From contig CAZICK010000141.1 in NCBI GenBank assembly GCA_964537505.1, positions 1 through 5,552 of the forward strand: a stretch of 5,552 nucleotides of DNA. The letters run 5' to 3'. Shown in pieces: positions 1-5,428 of the stretch (positions are counted from its first letter, which is position 1; the number at the start of each line of letters is the position of its first letter). A program made the position numbers and the translations under genes. A model generated the notes under the pieces. It was not told the origin of the DNA. It did no database searches and worked only from the letters and a program-made list of their open reading frames with translations. The stretch is from DAINBT01 sp036732785. GTDB taxonomy: Bacteria > Planctomycetota > Phycisphaerae > Sedimentisphaerales > SM23-30.

Positions 1-261
1 TGGGAGTTTGGGCGCAAAGCCCCCATGAAGAAACCAGTCATTTTTTGGCATATCTATGTACAGATTCTTATGAGGAGCCGCTTTTTCTTCCTTATCTATC
101 GCCTGTTGAGATACCCATTTTTTCAAATTTTCTTTAAATAAATCATTAACGAAAAATATTAAGTCTTTCATGTATTGAAGAATAAAAGGCCAAGCAGCAT
201 CCTTGAACCAAGGCCAGAAAATCTTTACAGTTACCTTTTTAACCCATTGCCATATGCCCAT
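1..261 (-). CDS. Hypothetical Trp-rich protein, cassette-borne, 3' end outside the window
   Basis: The minus-strand frame opens with ATG at 261-259 and stays open for 87 codons to the window edge, so only the N-terminus is visible. A good Shine-Dalgarno (GGGAGG, 272-267) lies 5 nt upstream of the ATG and decides the start. The protein begins MGIWQWVKKVTVKIFWPWFK and has seven Trp in 87 residues (4, 6, 16, 18, 24, 49, 76). Residues 22-42 are hydrophobic and aromatic but interrupted by K and D, so this is a weak membrane or amphipathic segment at best; residues 43-65 are charged. I recognise no family. The start lies 16 bp past the attC crossover (278/277), the usual position of a cassette ORF, so this should be the gene of the next cassette. 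Its own attC would lie left of position 1. The base composition is AT-rich, like the neighbouring cassette gene and unlike leuS. Confidence 0.62.
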   Translation of the reverse strand, partial: MGIWQWVKKVTVKIFWPWFKDAAWPFILQYMKDLIFFVNDLFKENLKKWVSQQAIDKEEKAAPHKNLYIDMPKNDWFLHGGFAPKLP

Positions 262-271
262 TTTTGCCTCC

Positions 272-332
272 CGCTAACGCTCAGCGTCACAGGCGCGAGG
301 TTACGAGCGTCCTGTGCACGCTGTTGTTGGGT
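272..332 (-). other. attC site (integron cassette recombination site)
   Basis: Read on the minus strand: R'' box ACCCAAC (332-326), spacer AA, L'' arm (323-307), 10-nt loop (306-297), L' arm (296-282), spacer AGC, R' box GTTAGCG (278-272). The two arms pair over 15 bp (CAGCGT, CACAGG and CGC against their complements). Two unpaired purines, G317 and A310, both lie on the L'' side. This layout (unequal arms, extrahelical bases, unpaired spacer next to the AAC/GTT core boxes, about 60 bp total) is characteristic of attC sites folded and recombined as single strand by IntI. R' departs from the GTTRRRY consensus in its last two bases. The predicted crossover is between G278 and T277. The site begins 7 bp after the stop codon of the nuclease-like gene. 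Confidence 0.85.
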
Positions 333-1440
333 GACTTATCATTTTGGATATGCCTTAAAAGCATCTTTCAAAAAGTCAATAAACGATTGTGATTTAACAT
401 CAAAATCTTCCTTGGCTCTAAGCCTTATTCTGTCAGATTTTTGGTTTCGATTTTTAACAAAAACAGTACTGGGCATGCCAAGCTTCTCAGCTAAAGTTTC
501 ATCCGTATCAAATTTTTCAACACCAAGGCGTTTCGCAAGCTCCTCAGTCTTAAAAACCCCCGCCTTAACGAGAAAATCGATTACAAGAAACCTGGGTTTT
601 GTGTACACACAAAGCCAATTGTAATTGTTTATCGGGTAAGCTACATAATATTTTTGGCTCCACTTGGGTCCTTCAATTTCAAATTCATCCTGAACAATCT
701 GATCAAGGAGCAAAAGCATTTCTTTTGTTTTAGGGCTACATCGTTTTTCAAGATGCCAGAATTTTCCATCTGTGGACCAAGGTTGAGATTCGGTTCCCCG
801 CTTTCCAACGGAAACGAATCGGCTAACAGGCATTGGTACAATTGTAGTCGGTTCAATAAAAAGATTATCACCTTCCTTATATGCCTGAACTTCAATCAGT
901 TTAATGTCAATCGAGTGTTCGCGTAGCCACAAAGCAACACTTCCAAGTTTTTCCCTTACAGACGAACCAATGATAATAATTCTTTGTTCTGTATTAATAT
1001 CGGGAATGTCATCGACTCCGGATTCCGCACAGAAGGATTCAAACATGTCATTGAAGTTAAATTCGGCATCACCAGTTTTCCCGAAATAGTTTCTTGCTAC
1101 ATTTTCAAAATCTTGAAAACGCCACTTTGATACGTAACTTGCATAACGTAGGCTCTGGATATCGACCGGGTCCTTGAGTTGTCCTCGCTTTAATTCTATA
1201 ACGGTAATTGATCCAGTAGAATCAACAGCAAGAAGGTCAAGGCGATCTTTTGTATCAGGGATAATTACCTGTCGGCCGAAGACCAGTAATGGTTCACCAA
1301 GCATTGAAGGATCACTTGCAATCCAATCTTCAAGATGTTCTTCGAGCAGATTTTCCTGCTTGAATTTTGTCTCCTTGACCTTTGCCGGGCCTTTATCGGT
1401 AATTTTCCAAAGTGCCATCTTTGATTATCCTTTCACCCAA
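278..1440 (-). mobile_element. Complete integron gene cassette carrying a nuclease-like gene
   Basis: The cassette runs from the first base after the crossover G (1440, reading TTGGGTG) to the G at 278 of its attC, 1163 bp in all. It has one ORF in the standard orientation: 22 bp of leader, the gene, and the attC almost touching the stop codon. GTTGGGTG at its head (1441-1434) is an 8/8 complement of CACCCAAC (333-326), the R'' side of its own attC. In an excised circle these two halves form the R''/R' pair, so the match supports insertion of a real cassette and fixes both ends. The cassette is visibly more AT-rich than leuS, consistent with transfer. Confidence 0.8.
339..1418 (-). CDS. NucS/DUF91-like PD-(D/E)XK nuclease-domain protein
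   Basis: A 359-residue cytoplasmic protein with no signal peptide. The N-terminal part (about 22-110) matches the PD-(D/E)XK fold as found in NucS/DUF91 proteins: helix A with E30 (EEHLEDW), a core strand with D61 (RLDLLAVD), E75-x-K77 (VIELKRGQ), then the helix Q88-S-L-R-Y92. E30, D61, E75, K77 and Q88 are the expected metal-binding and catalytic residues, and all are present, so DNA cleavage is plausible; the actual substrate is unknown. Residues 110-190 hold an alternating strand/helix region. The C-terminal half (about 205-359, with WHLEKRCSPKTKEM) is not recognised with confidence and may be a separate targeting domain such as DUF5655. The start ATG at 1418-1416 has AAGGA (1432-1428) 9 nt upstream, inside the cassette leader. 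The gene ends with tandem stops TGA TAA and runs directly into the attC. In a cassette, such a nuclease may be a defence or DNA-repair function (inference). Confidence 0.8.
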   Translation of the reverse strand: MALWKITDKGPAKVKETKFKQENLLEEHLEDWIASDPSMLGEPLLVFGRQVIIPDTKDRLDLLAVDSTGSITVIELKRGQLKDPVDIQSLRYASYVSKWRFQDFENVARNYFGKTGDAEFNFNDMFESFCAESGVDDIPDINTEQRIIIIGSSVREKLGSVALWLREHSIDIKLIEVQAYKEGDNLFIEPTTIVPMPVSRFVSVGKRGTESQPWSTDGKFWHLEKRCSPKTKEMLLLLDQIVQDEFEIEGPKWSQKYYVAYPINNYNWLCVYTKPRFLVIDFLVKAGVFKTEELAKRLGVEKFDTDETLAEKLGMPSTVFVKNRNQKSDRIRLRAKEDFDVKSQSFIDFLKDAFKAYPK

Positions 1441-1491
1441 CAATGCTTATATGGTTTCTTCATAATAAGTAACCGTTCAGGCCATTAGGGT
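1434..1491 (-). other. Cassette 5' boundary: core site with attI-like or degenerate attC sequence upstream
   Basis: The core site GTTGGGTG (1441-1434) fits GTTRRRY and marks the insertion point of the nuclease cassette. Upstream of it (1491-1442) I find only weak pairing: ACCC/GGGT, AATG/CATT and GGTT/AACC in nested order with large internal loops, and an outer ACCCTAAT that resembles an R'' box with a changed last base. The region could be an attI site, which need not be palindromic, or a decayed attC. No integrase gene flanks it, so the sequence alone does not decide. The cleavage point itself is more certain than the extent of the site. Confidence 0.45.
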
Positions 1492-1550
1492 CTGATTTTC
1501 CAGTTCGGCCAGCCAACACAACCAGCCACAAAATAGTAGTTTTCGCTCAT
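1485..1550 (-). CDS. Possible 21-codon small ORF ahead of the cassette array
   Basis: ATG at 1550-1548 opens an ORF reading MSENYYFVAGCVGWPNWKIR plus a final P, then TAA at 1487-1485. An in-frame ATG three codons earlier (1559) is an alternative start. It lies downstream of the promoter at 1763-1735 and ends 44 bp before the cassette core site. The upstream sequence GATGCGGGTA offers only a poor ribosome binding site. It could be a leader peptide, the remnant of a gene cut by the array boundary, or chance. I list it mainly because it is the only short frame between the promoter and the first cassette gene. Confidence 0.15.
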   Translation of the reverse strand: MSENYYFVAGCVGWPNWKIRP

Positions 1551-1559
1551 TACCCGCAT

Positions 1560-1734
1560 CCGTGTTCTATTTTCTTCTTCGCGCCTTTGCGGGATTCTTA
1601 TTTTCTCATCTTTGCCTGTTTAAGCCCTTCGCGTGAACTTATCGCTATCAACTATTTCTACTTCGTGCCTAATCCTTTAATTTTCTCAGTTGGATTTTAT
1701 GAGAAACCGAAGCCTTCCATGACCTTAATCTAAC
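1560..1734. other. Non-coding leader stretch, no gene seen
   Basis: There is no plausible ORF, tRNA or attC between the promoter and the small ORF. The stretch holds recurrent-looking phrases such as CGCAAAGGCGCGAAG (minus strand, around 1592-1578) and TTCGCGTGAA (around 1628-1637) resembling short dispersed intergenic repeats of many bacterial genomes. Whether they are repeated in this genome cannot be told from the window. A seven-codon frame starts at 1720 (MEGFGFS) right after the predicted transcription start, with AAGG only 2 nt from its ATG; I do not call it a gene. Confidence 0.4.
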
Positions 1735-1763
1735 ATCATATCCATACGCTCAAATCGTGTCAA
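1735..1763 (-). promoter_or_regulatory. Near-consensus sigma-70 promoter pointing into the cassettes
   Basis: On the minus strand, -35 TTGACA (1763-1758, 6/6) and -10 TATGAT (1740-1735, 5/6) are separated by exactly 17 bp. Initiation would be near 1729-1726. The first substantial gene downstream is the nuclease-like cassette gene about 310 bp away, so the promoter could serve the array as a Pc-type promoter. I see no strong intrinsic terminator in between. The transcript would start with a long leader. Confidence 0.7.
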
Positions 1764-1952
1764 GCCTATTTCCGTTTTTTTTTCTACACTTTTTTCTGTT
1801 TTTTTAAGCGACTCAGCCTCCTGTTTTCTTCCCTGTCCGCCGACCCCCGACCTCTGACCCCTCCGTCCTTCCCCCCCACCGGTCCGCCCTCTTTCCTTCC
1901 GTGCCGCCGGACCGCCCACTCCCCAACTCCGCACTCCTTCCAACTCCGCCCT

Positions 1953-1987
1953 CTGACTTCTGAAATCTGAAATCTGACCTCTGACTT
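1953..1987. repeat. Tandem 7-bp repeat, five units
   Basis: Five consecutive heptamers: CTGACTT, CTGAAAT, CTGAAAT, CTGACCT, CTGACTT. The CTGA core is invariant and the last three bases vary. A related CTGACCC occurs at 1854-1860. It lies in the pyrimidine-rich tract and has no coding frame. Confidence 0.75.
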
Positions 1988-1994
1988 CTTCTCC

Positions 1995-2018
1995 GTGTCT
2001 CAGTGTTTCAGTGACTAA
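1995..2018. repeat. Tandem 8-bp repeat, three units
   Basis: GTGTCTCA, GTGTTTCA and GTGACTAA follow one another without a gap, starting 7 bp after the heptamer array. The third unit is degenerate. Confidence 0.5.
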
Positions 2019-2019
2019 T

Positions 2020-2054
2020 CTTACCCATCTTGCCTATCCCACCCATTTACCCAT
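2020..2054. repeat. Tandem 8-9-bp repeat, four units
   Basis: CTTACCCAT, CTTGCCTAT, CCCACCCAT and TTACCCAT are contiguous. The reverse complement of the last unit, ATGGGTAA, matches the 8-bp units (GTAAATGG type) found in inverted orientation at 5449-5480, so this block has a counterpart on the far side of leuS. Confidence 0.6.
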
Positions 2055-2070
2055 TCACTTTTCATCAAAA

Positions 2071-2136
2071 CATAGTACAAACACAGTGCAAACATACTAC
2101 AAACATAGTGCAAAGTGGGTGCAAACATAGTACAAA
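2071..2136 (+). repeat. Left array of six 11-bp iteron-like units
   Basis: Six contiguous 11-mers: CATAGTACAAA (2071), CACAGTGCAAA (2082), CATACTACAAA (2093), CATAGTGCAAA (2104), GTGGGTGCAAA (2115), CATAGTACAAA (2126). The CAAA-type end is constant and the first half varies. The period is about one helical turn, so repeats would face the same side of DNA. The last unit runs into the left arm of the long inverted repeat. There are no spacers of the CRISPR kind. A protein-binding array or a simple minisatellite are both possible. Confidence 0.85.
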
Positions 2137-2276
2137 CCACATCACTTTTCATCGGAATTCATCCAAATTTCACACTTTTTTCTTACCCATCTTACCTAAT
2201 CGTTACAATCGTTACGCAAAAATAAGCACTTACATCAATTCCAACAACGTAAAATAAGCACTTACAACAATTCCCC
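2130..2276 (+). repeat. Left arm of 147-bp inverted repeat flanking leuS
   Basis: Positions 2130-2276 are the reverse complement of 5369-5223 with a single mismatch (A2267 opposite C5232). The arm starts in the last 11-bp unit and ends 85 bp after the leuS stop codon. Inside are a pair of ATCGTTAC repeats (2199-2215) and two copies of a 24-bp unit spaced 32 bp apart. No coding frame or transposase-like sequence is visible, so this is a non-coding repeat and not an insertion sequence end that I can name. Confidence 0.93.
2219..2274 (+). repeat. 32-bp-period direct repeat with quasi-palindromic core
   Basis: Two 24-bp copies (2219-2242 and 2251-2274) differ at one base. Each contains AATAAGCACTTAC, in which TAAG and CTTA form a short dyad around CA. 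A third, degenerate copy (GACTTACAAACACACATTCC) follows at 2293-2312, outside the inverted repeat. The 32-bp period is close to three helical turns, which would suit co-operative protein binding, but the function is unknown. Confidence 0.75.
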
Positions 2277-2361
2277 CATAACGAAAAACAACGACTTACA
2301 AACACACATTCCCCCACTCGTACCTCGTGCCTTCTTCAAAAGAATCGGTCAGTTCAAGTAA
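2277..2361. other. Short spacer after leuS, no clear terminator
   Basis: Between the leuS stop and the inverted-repeat arm I see only a weak hairpin (TTCTT, loop, AAGAA on the minus strand near 2346-2334) with no following T run. It does not qualify as an intrinsic terminator. leuS transcripts may therefore run into the repeat arm. Confidence 0.3.
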
Positions 2362-5121
2362 CTAACCAACCACAATGTTGACCAGGCGGTTTTTGATCAC
2401 AATAACCTTGCGAACCGTTTTACCTTCAAGTTGCCCTTTGATGCAATCGCTTTCGAGCACCTTCTGTTTAATGGCTTCATCGTCGCTATCGGCAGGAACG
2501 GTAACTCTATCACGTATCTTACCGTTAATCTGCACCGCAAGTTCTACTTCCGGCTCCTGGGTCAGCGCCTCATCATAAGTCGGCCAAGGCTCATAAGCCA
2601 GCGTCTTATCGTGGCCCAATAGCTGCCAGAATTCCTCAGCTATATGGGGAGCAAACGACGACAATAACAGCACAAACGCCTCCACAGCTTTCTTGCTGCG
2701 ATGCTCTAACCGTAAATATTCATTGACAAAAATCATCATTTGCGAAATGGCCGTATTGAAAGCCATTGCTTCGATGTCATCGGTAACTTTCTTGATGGTC
2801 TGATGCAGCAAACGCAAATGTTTGTCCTGTGGCTCGATATCGACGATAGCACTGTGCAGATTGCCGTCATCACCGACGATCATCCGCCAGCTCTTCTGCA
2901 AAAAGCGATATACTCCCTCCACTCCCTGCATACTCCATGGCTTGGATGCGTCCAGTGGTCCCATGAACATCTCATACAACCGCATCGAGTCCGCTCCATA
3001 TTTGCCGATCACATCGTCCGGATTGACCACATTTTTCAGCGATTTGGACATCTTGGCGGTGAATTCTTCGAGTTGTTCGCCGGTTTCCTTATGAAAATGT
3101 TTGTCGTCACGGTGCTCGACCATATCGTTGGCCACCAAGGCCCCGCGACCATCCTTATAAGAAAGCCCCAATATCATGCCCTGATTGACAAGTTTCTGGA
3201 AGGGTTCTTTCGTACTGACATAGCCCAGATCATACAGCACTTTGTGCCAAAACCGCGCATACAGCAGATGCAGCACTGCGTGTTCGGCGCCGCCAACATA
3301 CAGATCGACCGGCATCCAGTATCGCTCCTTTTCCGGATCGACCATCGCCTGATCGTTATGCGCATCGATATACCGCAGATAATACCAGCAACTGCCCGCC
3401 CATTGGGGCATAGTATTGGTCTCGCGCTTGGCTTTTTGCCCATTGTAGGTTATTTCAAACCATTTCCTCTCGTTGGCCAGCGGCGATTCACCTGTGCCGC
3501 TGGGCTTATAGCTTTCAACTTCCGGCAGAGCCAGCGGCAGCTCACTTTCATCCAGGGCCACCACCGAACCGTCTTCCAGATGAACAATCGGAAACGGCTC
3601 ACCCCAGTAACGCTGACGACTAAAAAGCCAGTCACGCAATTTATAGTTGATCGTTTTTTTGCCTTGGCCCCTTTCCTGGAGCCAGCTTATGATTTTTTCC
3701 TTAAACTCAGCGGTCGTCAAACCATCGAACCGCCCGCTGTTGACAGCCGTGCCATCGCCGACGAAACACTCTTCACCTTGCATAACCTTTTCGATGATTG
3801 AATCGGCGATAGCGTTCATTTCTTCTTCTGTAACTTCCTCATGAATTTTACCGTCCGGGAAAACAGCGTCCGTGTCAGCACTTGCACCAACCTTCAGGGC
3901 CAGAGCTGCTTTTCGGTCGGGTTTTACCACTGGGATAATGGCCAGGTCGAATGTCTTGGCGAACTCAAAATCGCGGGTGTCGTGGGCCGGCACAGCCATG
4001 ATGGCGCCGGTACCGTAGCTGATCAGAACGTAATCGCTGATCCAGATGGGAATCTTCTCCTGGTTGACCGGATTTATGGCATAGGCGCCGGTCTCGACAC
4101 CGGTTTTTTCCTTAGCCAGGTCTGTTCTGTCGAGATCGCTCTTGCGGGCGGCCTGGCGGCGGTATTCCCCCACGGCGGCTCGCTGCTGATCGGTGGTAAT
4201 AATATCTACCAGCCGATGTTCCGGCGCCAAAACCATGTACGTTGCCCCAAAAAGTGTATCCGGGCGGGTGGTGAACACGCGAATTGTACTATCGTGGCCA
4301 TCGACCTCAAAATCGACGTCGGCGCCGATGCTTTTACCCACCCAGTCTTTTTGTAGTTTTTTTATTCCTTCGGTCCAGTCCAGCCCGTCCAGGTCCTCCA
4401 GCAGTCTTTCCGCGTAAGCGGTGATTCGTAACATCCATTGGCGCATCGGTTTACGGACAACCGAATATCCGCCGCGTTCGCTAATCCCGCCGATCACCTC
4501 CTCGTTAGCCAATACCGTGCCCAGTTCCTGGCACCAATTGACCGACACCTCAGCCTGATAAGCCAGGCGATGATCGTCGATATACCGGCGTTTCTGGTCG
4601 TCACTGAGATTTTCCGGGATGGGTAACTCGTTTATTGGCCGAGCTTTATGTTGGGCCTGATCAAAAAAGCTGTTGAAAAGTTTCAGGAATATCCACTGGG
4701 TCCATCGGTAGTATTTTGGATCTGTGGTGTTGATTTGGCGGTCCCAATCATAGCTGAAACCGAGGCTCCTGATCTGTCTGGAAATCTTGTTGATGTTGCT
4801 TTCGGTGGTTATTCGCGGATGTGTGCCGGTCTGGACGGCGTACTGCTCGGCGGGCAAGCCGAAAGCGTCGTAACCCATTGGGTGCAAGACATTAAAGCCT
4901 TTCATTCGTTTGTAACGGCTGACGATGTCGCTGGCGGTATATCCTTCTGGATGGCCTACGTGGAGGCCTGCTCCGGATGGATATGGGAACATATCGAGCA
5001 CATAAAACTTTGGTTTTGCTGGGTTTGCGCTAACAGCGAAGGTTTTGTTCGAGGCCCAATAGTCCTGCCATTTCTTCTCAATTGTGGAAAAATCGTAAAA
5101 ATTCGGCTGATTCTCACTCAT
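2362..5121 (-). CDS. leuS: Leucyl-tRNA synthetase
   Basis: Class Ia aminoacyl-tRNA synthetase, 919 residues, cytoplasmic; it charges tRNA-Leu with leucine using ATP and hydrolyses mischarged products. The HIGH motif is HVGH (54-57) in YPSGAGLHVGHPEGY; the Rossmann fold is split by the CP1 editing domain, which begins after DWVGKS (259-264) and contains TTRPDT (284-289) and the HDTRD motif (380-384). The fold resumes with RDWLFSRQRYWGE (from 496) and CWYYLRY (578-584). KMSKS is at 690-694, then the helical anticodon-binding region and a C-terminal domain from about 859 (QINGKIR). It is about 60 residues longer than the E. coli enzyme, with insertions near 150-185, 400-460 and before KMSKS. The zinc-finger cysteines after LANE are absent, as in many homologues. 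The start ATG (5121-5119) is supported by CAGGA (5134-5130), 8 nt upstream, and alignment of the N-terminus. The gene stands alone, flanked by long repeats. No frameshift or missing catalytic motif is seen. Confidence 0.98.
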   Translation of the reverse strand: MSENQPNFYDFSTIEKKWQDYWASNKTFAVSANPAKPKFYVLDMFPYPSGAGLHVGHPEGYTASDIVSRYKRMKGFNVLHPMGYDAFGLPAEQYAVQTGTHPRITTESNINKISRQIRSLGFSYDWDRQINTTDPKYYRWTQWIFLKLFNSFFDQAQHKARPINELPIPENLSDDQKRRYIDDHRLAYQAEVSVNWCQELGTVLANEEVIGGISERGGYSVVRKPMRQWMLRITAYAERLLEDLDGLDWTEGIKKLQKDWVGKSIGADVDFEVDGHDSTIRVFTTRPDTLFGATYMVLAPEHRLVDIITTDQQRAAVGEYRRQAARKSDLDRTDLAKEKTGVETGAYAINPVNQEKIPIWISDYVLISYGTGAIMAVPAHDTRDFEFAKTFDLAIIPVVKPDRKAALALKVGASADTDAVFPDGKIHEEVTEEEMNAIADSIIEKVMQGEECFVGDGTAVNSGRFDGLTTAEFKEKIISWLQERGQGKKTINYKLRDWLFSRQRYWGEPFPIVHLEDGSVVALDESELPLALPEVESYKPSGTGESPLANERKWFEITYNGQKAKRETNTMPQWAGSCWYYLRYIDAHNDQAMVDPEKERYWMPVDLYVGGAEHAVLHLLYARFWHKVLYDLGYVSTKEPFQKLVNQGMILGLSYKDGRGALVANDMVEHRDDKHFHKETGEQLEEFTAKMSKSLKNVVNPDDVIGKYGADSMRLYEMFMGPLDASKPWSMQGVEGVYRFLQKSWRMIVGDDGNLHSAIVDIEPQDKHLRLLHQTIKKVTDDIEAMAFNTAISQMMIFVNEYLRLEHRSKKAVEAFVLLLSSFAPHIAEEFWQLLGHDKTLAYEPWPTYDEALTQEPEVELAVQINGKIRDRVTVPADSDDEAIKQKVLESDCIKGQLEGKTVRKVIVIKNRLVNIVVG

Positions 5122-5175
5122 ATTTCGGGTCCTGTCAGGGTAAAAGCCAAGTGGTGCTATTGAACTTTATTGCCC

Positions 5176-5204
5176 ATTTTAACAACGCGGACGCGCCAGT
5201 GCAA
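5176..5204 (-). promoter_or_regulatory. Likely leuS promoter
   Basis: On the minus strand, TTGCAC (5204-5199) and TAAAAT (5181-5176) are separated by 17 bp. The -10 is 5/6; the -35 keeps TTG only. Initiation near 5169 would give a leader of about 48 nt. No T-box-like structure fits in so short a leader. The inverted-repeat arm ends 18 bp upstream of the -35, so proteins bound to the arm could touch the polymerase (inference). Confidence 0.45.
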
Positions 5205-5222
5205 ATAAATAGGTGATGGGGT

Positions 5223-5369
5223 GGGGAATTGCTGTAAGTGCTTATTTTACGTTGTTGGAATTGATGTAAGTGCTTATTTTTGCGTAACGATTGTAACGAT
5301 TAGGTAAGATGGGTAAGAAAAAAGTGTGAAATTTGGATGAATTCCGATGAAAAGTGATGTGGTTTGTAC
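5223..5369 (-). repeat. Right arm of 147-bp inverted repeat flanking leuS
   Basis: Reverse complement of 2130-2276 with one mismatch. It carries the GTAAGTGCTTATTTT element twice (5234-5248 and 5266-5280, period 32 bp), the tandem GTAACGATT words (5284-5301) and ends in the first 11-bp unit. It lies just upstream of the leuS promoter, so the two arms exactly enclose the leuS transcription unit, separated by 2946 bp. Confidence 0.93.
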
Positions 5370-5428
5370 CCAGTTTGCACTATGTTTTGACCCTGTTTGC
5401 ACTATGTTTGGACCTACTTTGCACCCAC
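5363..5428 (-). repeat. Right array of six 11-bp iteron-like units
   Basis: Contiguous plus-strand 11-mers: TTTGTACCCAG (5363), TTTGCACTATG (5374), TTTTGACCCTG (5385), TTTGCACTATG (5396), TTTGGACCTAC (5407), TTTGCACCCAC (5418). They are in inverted orientation relative to the left array and have the same number of units, but the unit variants and their order differ. The array is therefore homologous in type but not a recent copy, unlike the 147-bp arm next to it. Confidence 0.85.

Larger units (their letters stand above)
1771..2018. repeat. Strand-asymmetric pyrimidine-rich (plus) / purine-rich (minus) tract
   Basis: Over about 250 bp the plus strand is almost wholly C and T, with runs of nine T (1775-1783) and seven C (1871-1877) and many CTCC/CTTCC words. 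It contains local short-period repeats, listed separately. Such tracts can form triplex or slipped structures and are prone to replication slippage. The open frame across it on the minus strand encodes only G/R/K/E-rich low-complexity sequence and is not considered coding. Confidence 0.55.

Noticed and set aside
175..624. 149-codon plus-strand frame
   Set aside because: It runs antisense across both cassette genes and the attC and has no family features.
1725..1943. 72-codon minus-strand frame in the purine tract
   Set aside because: The product is G/R/K/E low-complexity sequence from a homopurine strand, has no convincing ribosome binding site, and overlaps the sigma-70 promoter.
2071..2136. 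Repeat array considered as a CRISPR
   Set aside because: Units are 11 bp and contiguous with no spacers, and no cas gene is present.
2030..2257. 75-codon plus-strand frame
   Set aside because: It is made by the tandem repeats and the inverted-repeat arm; the equivalent frame is not kept in the right-hand copy.
2740..3801. 353-codon plus-strand frame opposite leuS
   Set aside because: It lies wholly antisense to the well-supported leuS catalytic core, has no recognisable domain, and is explained by leuS codon composition. The other plus-strand frames at 3841-4356 and 4648-5163 are shadows for the same reason.
5122..5175. T-box or other riboswitch in the leuS leader
   Set aside because: The predicted leader is about 48 nt, has no T-box consensus, and shows no anti-terminator/terminator pair.
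2130..5369. Inverted arms considered as ends of an insertion sequence or transposon
   Set aside because: No transposase lies between them, only leuS, and no target-site duplication could be recognised. Kept as an inverted repeat only.
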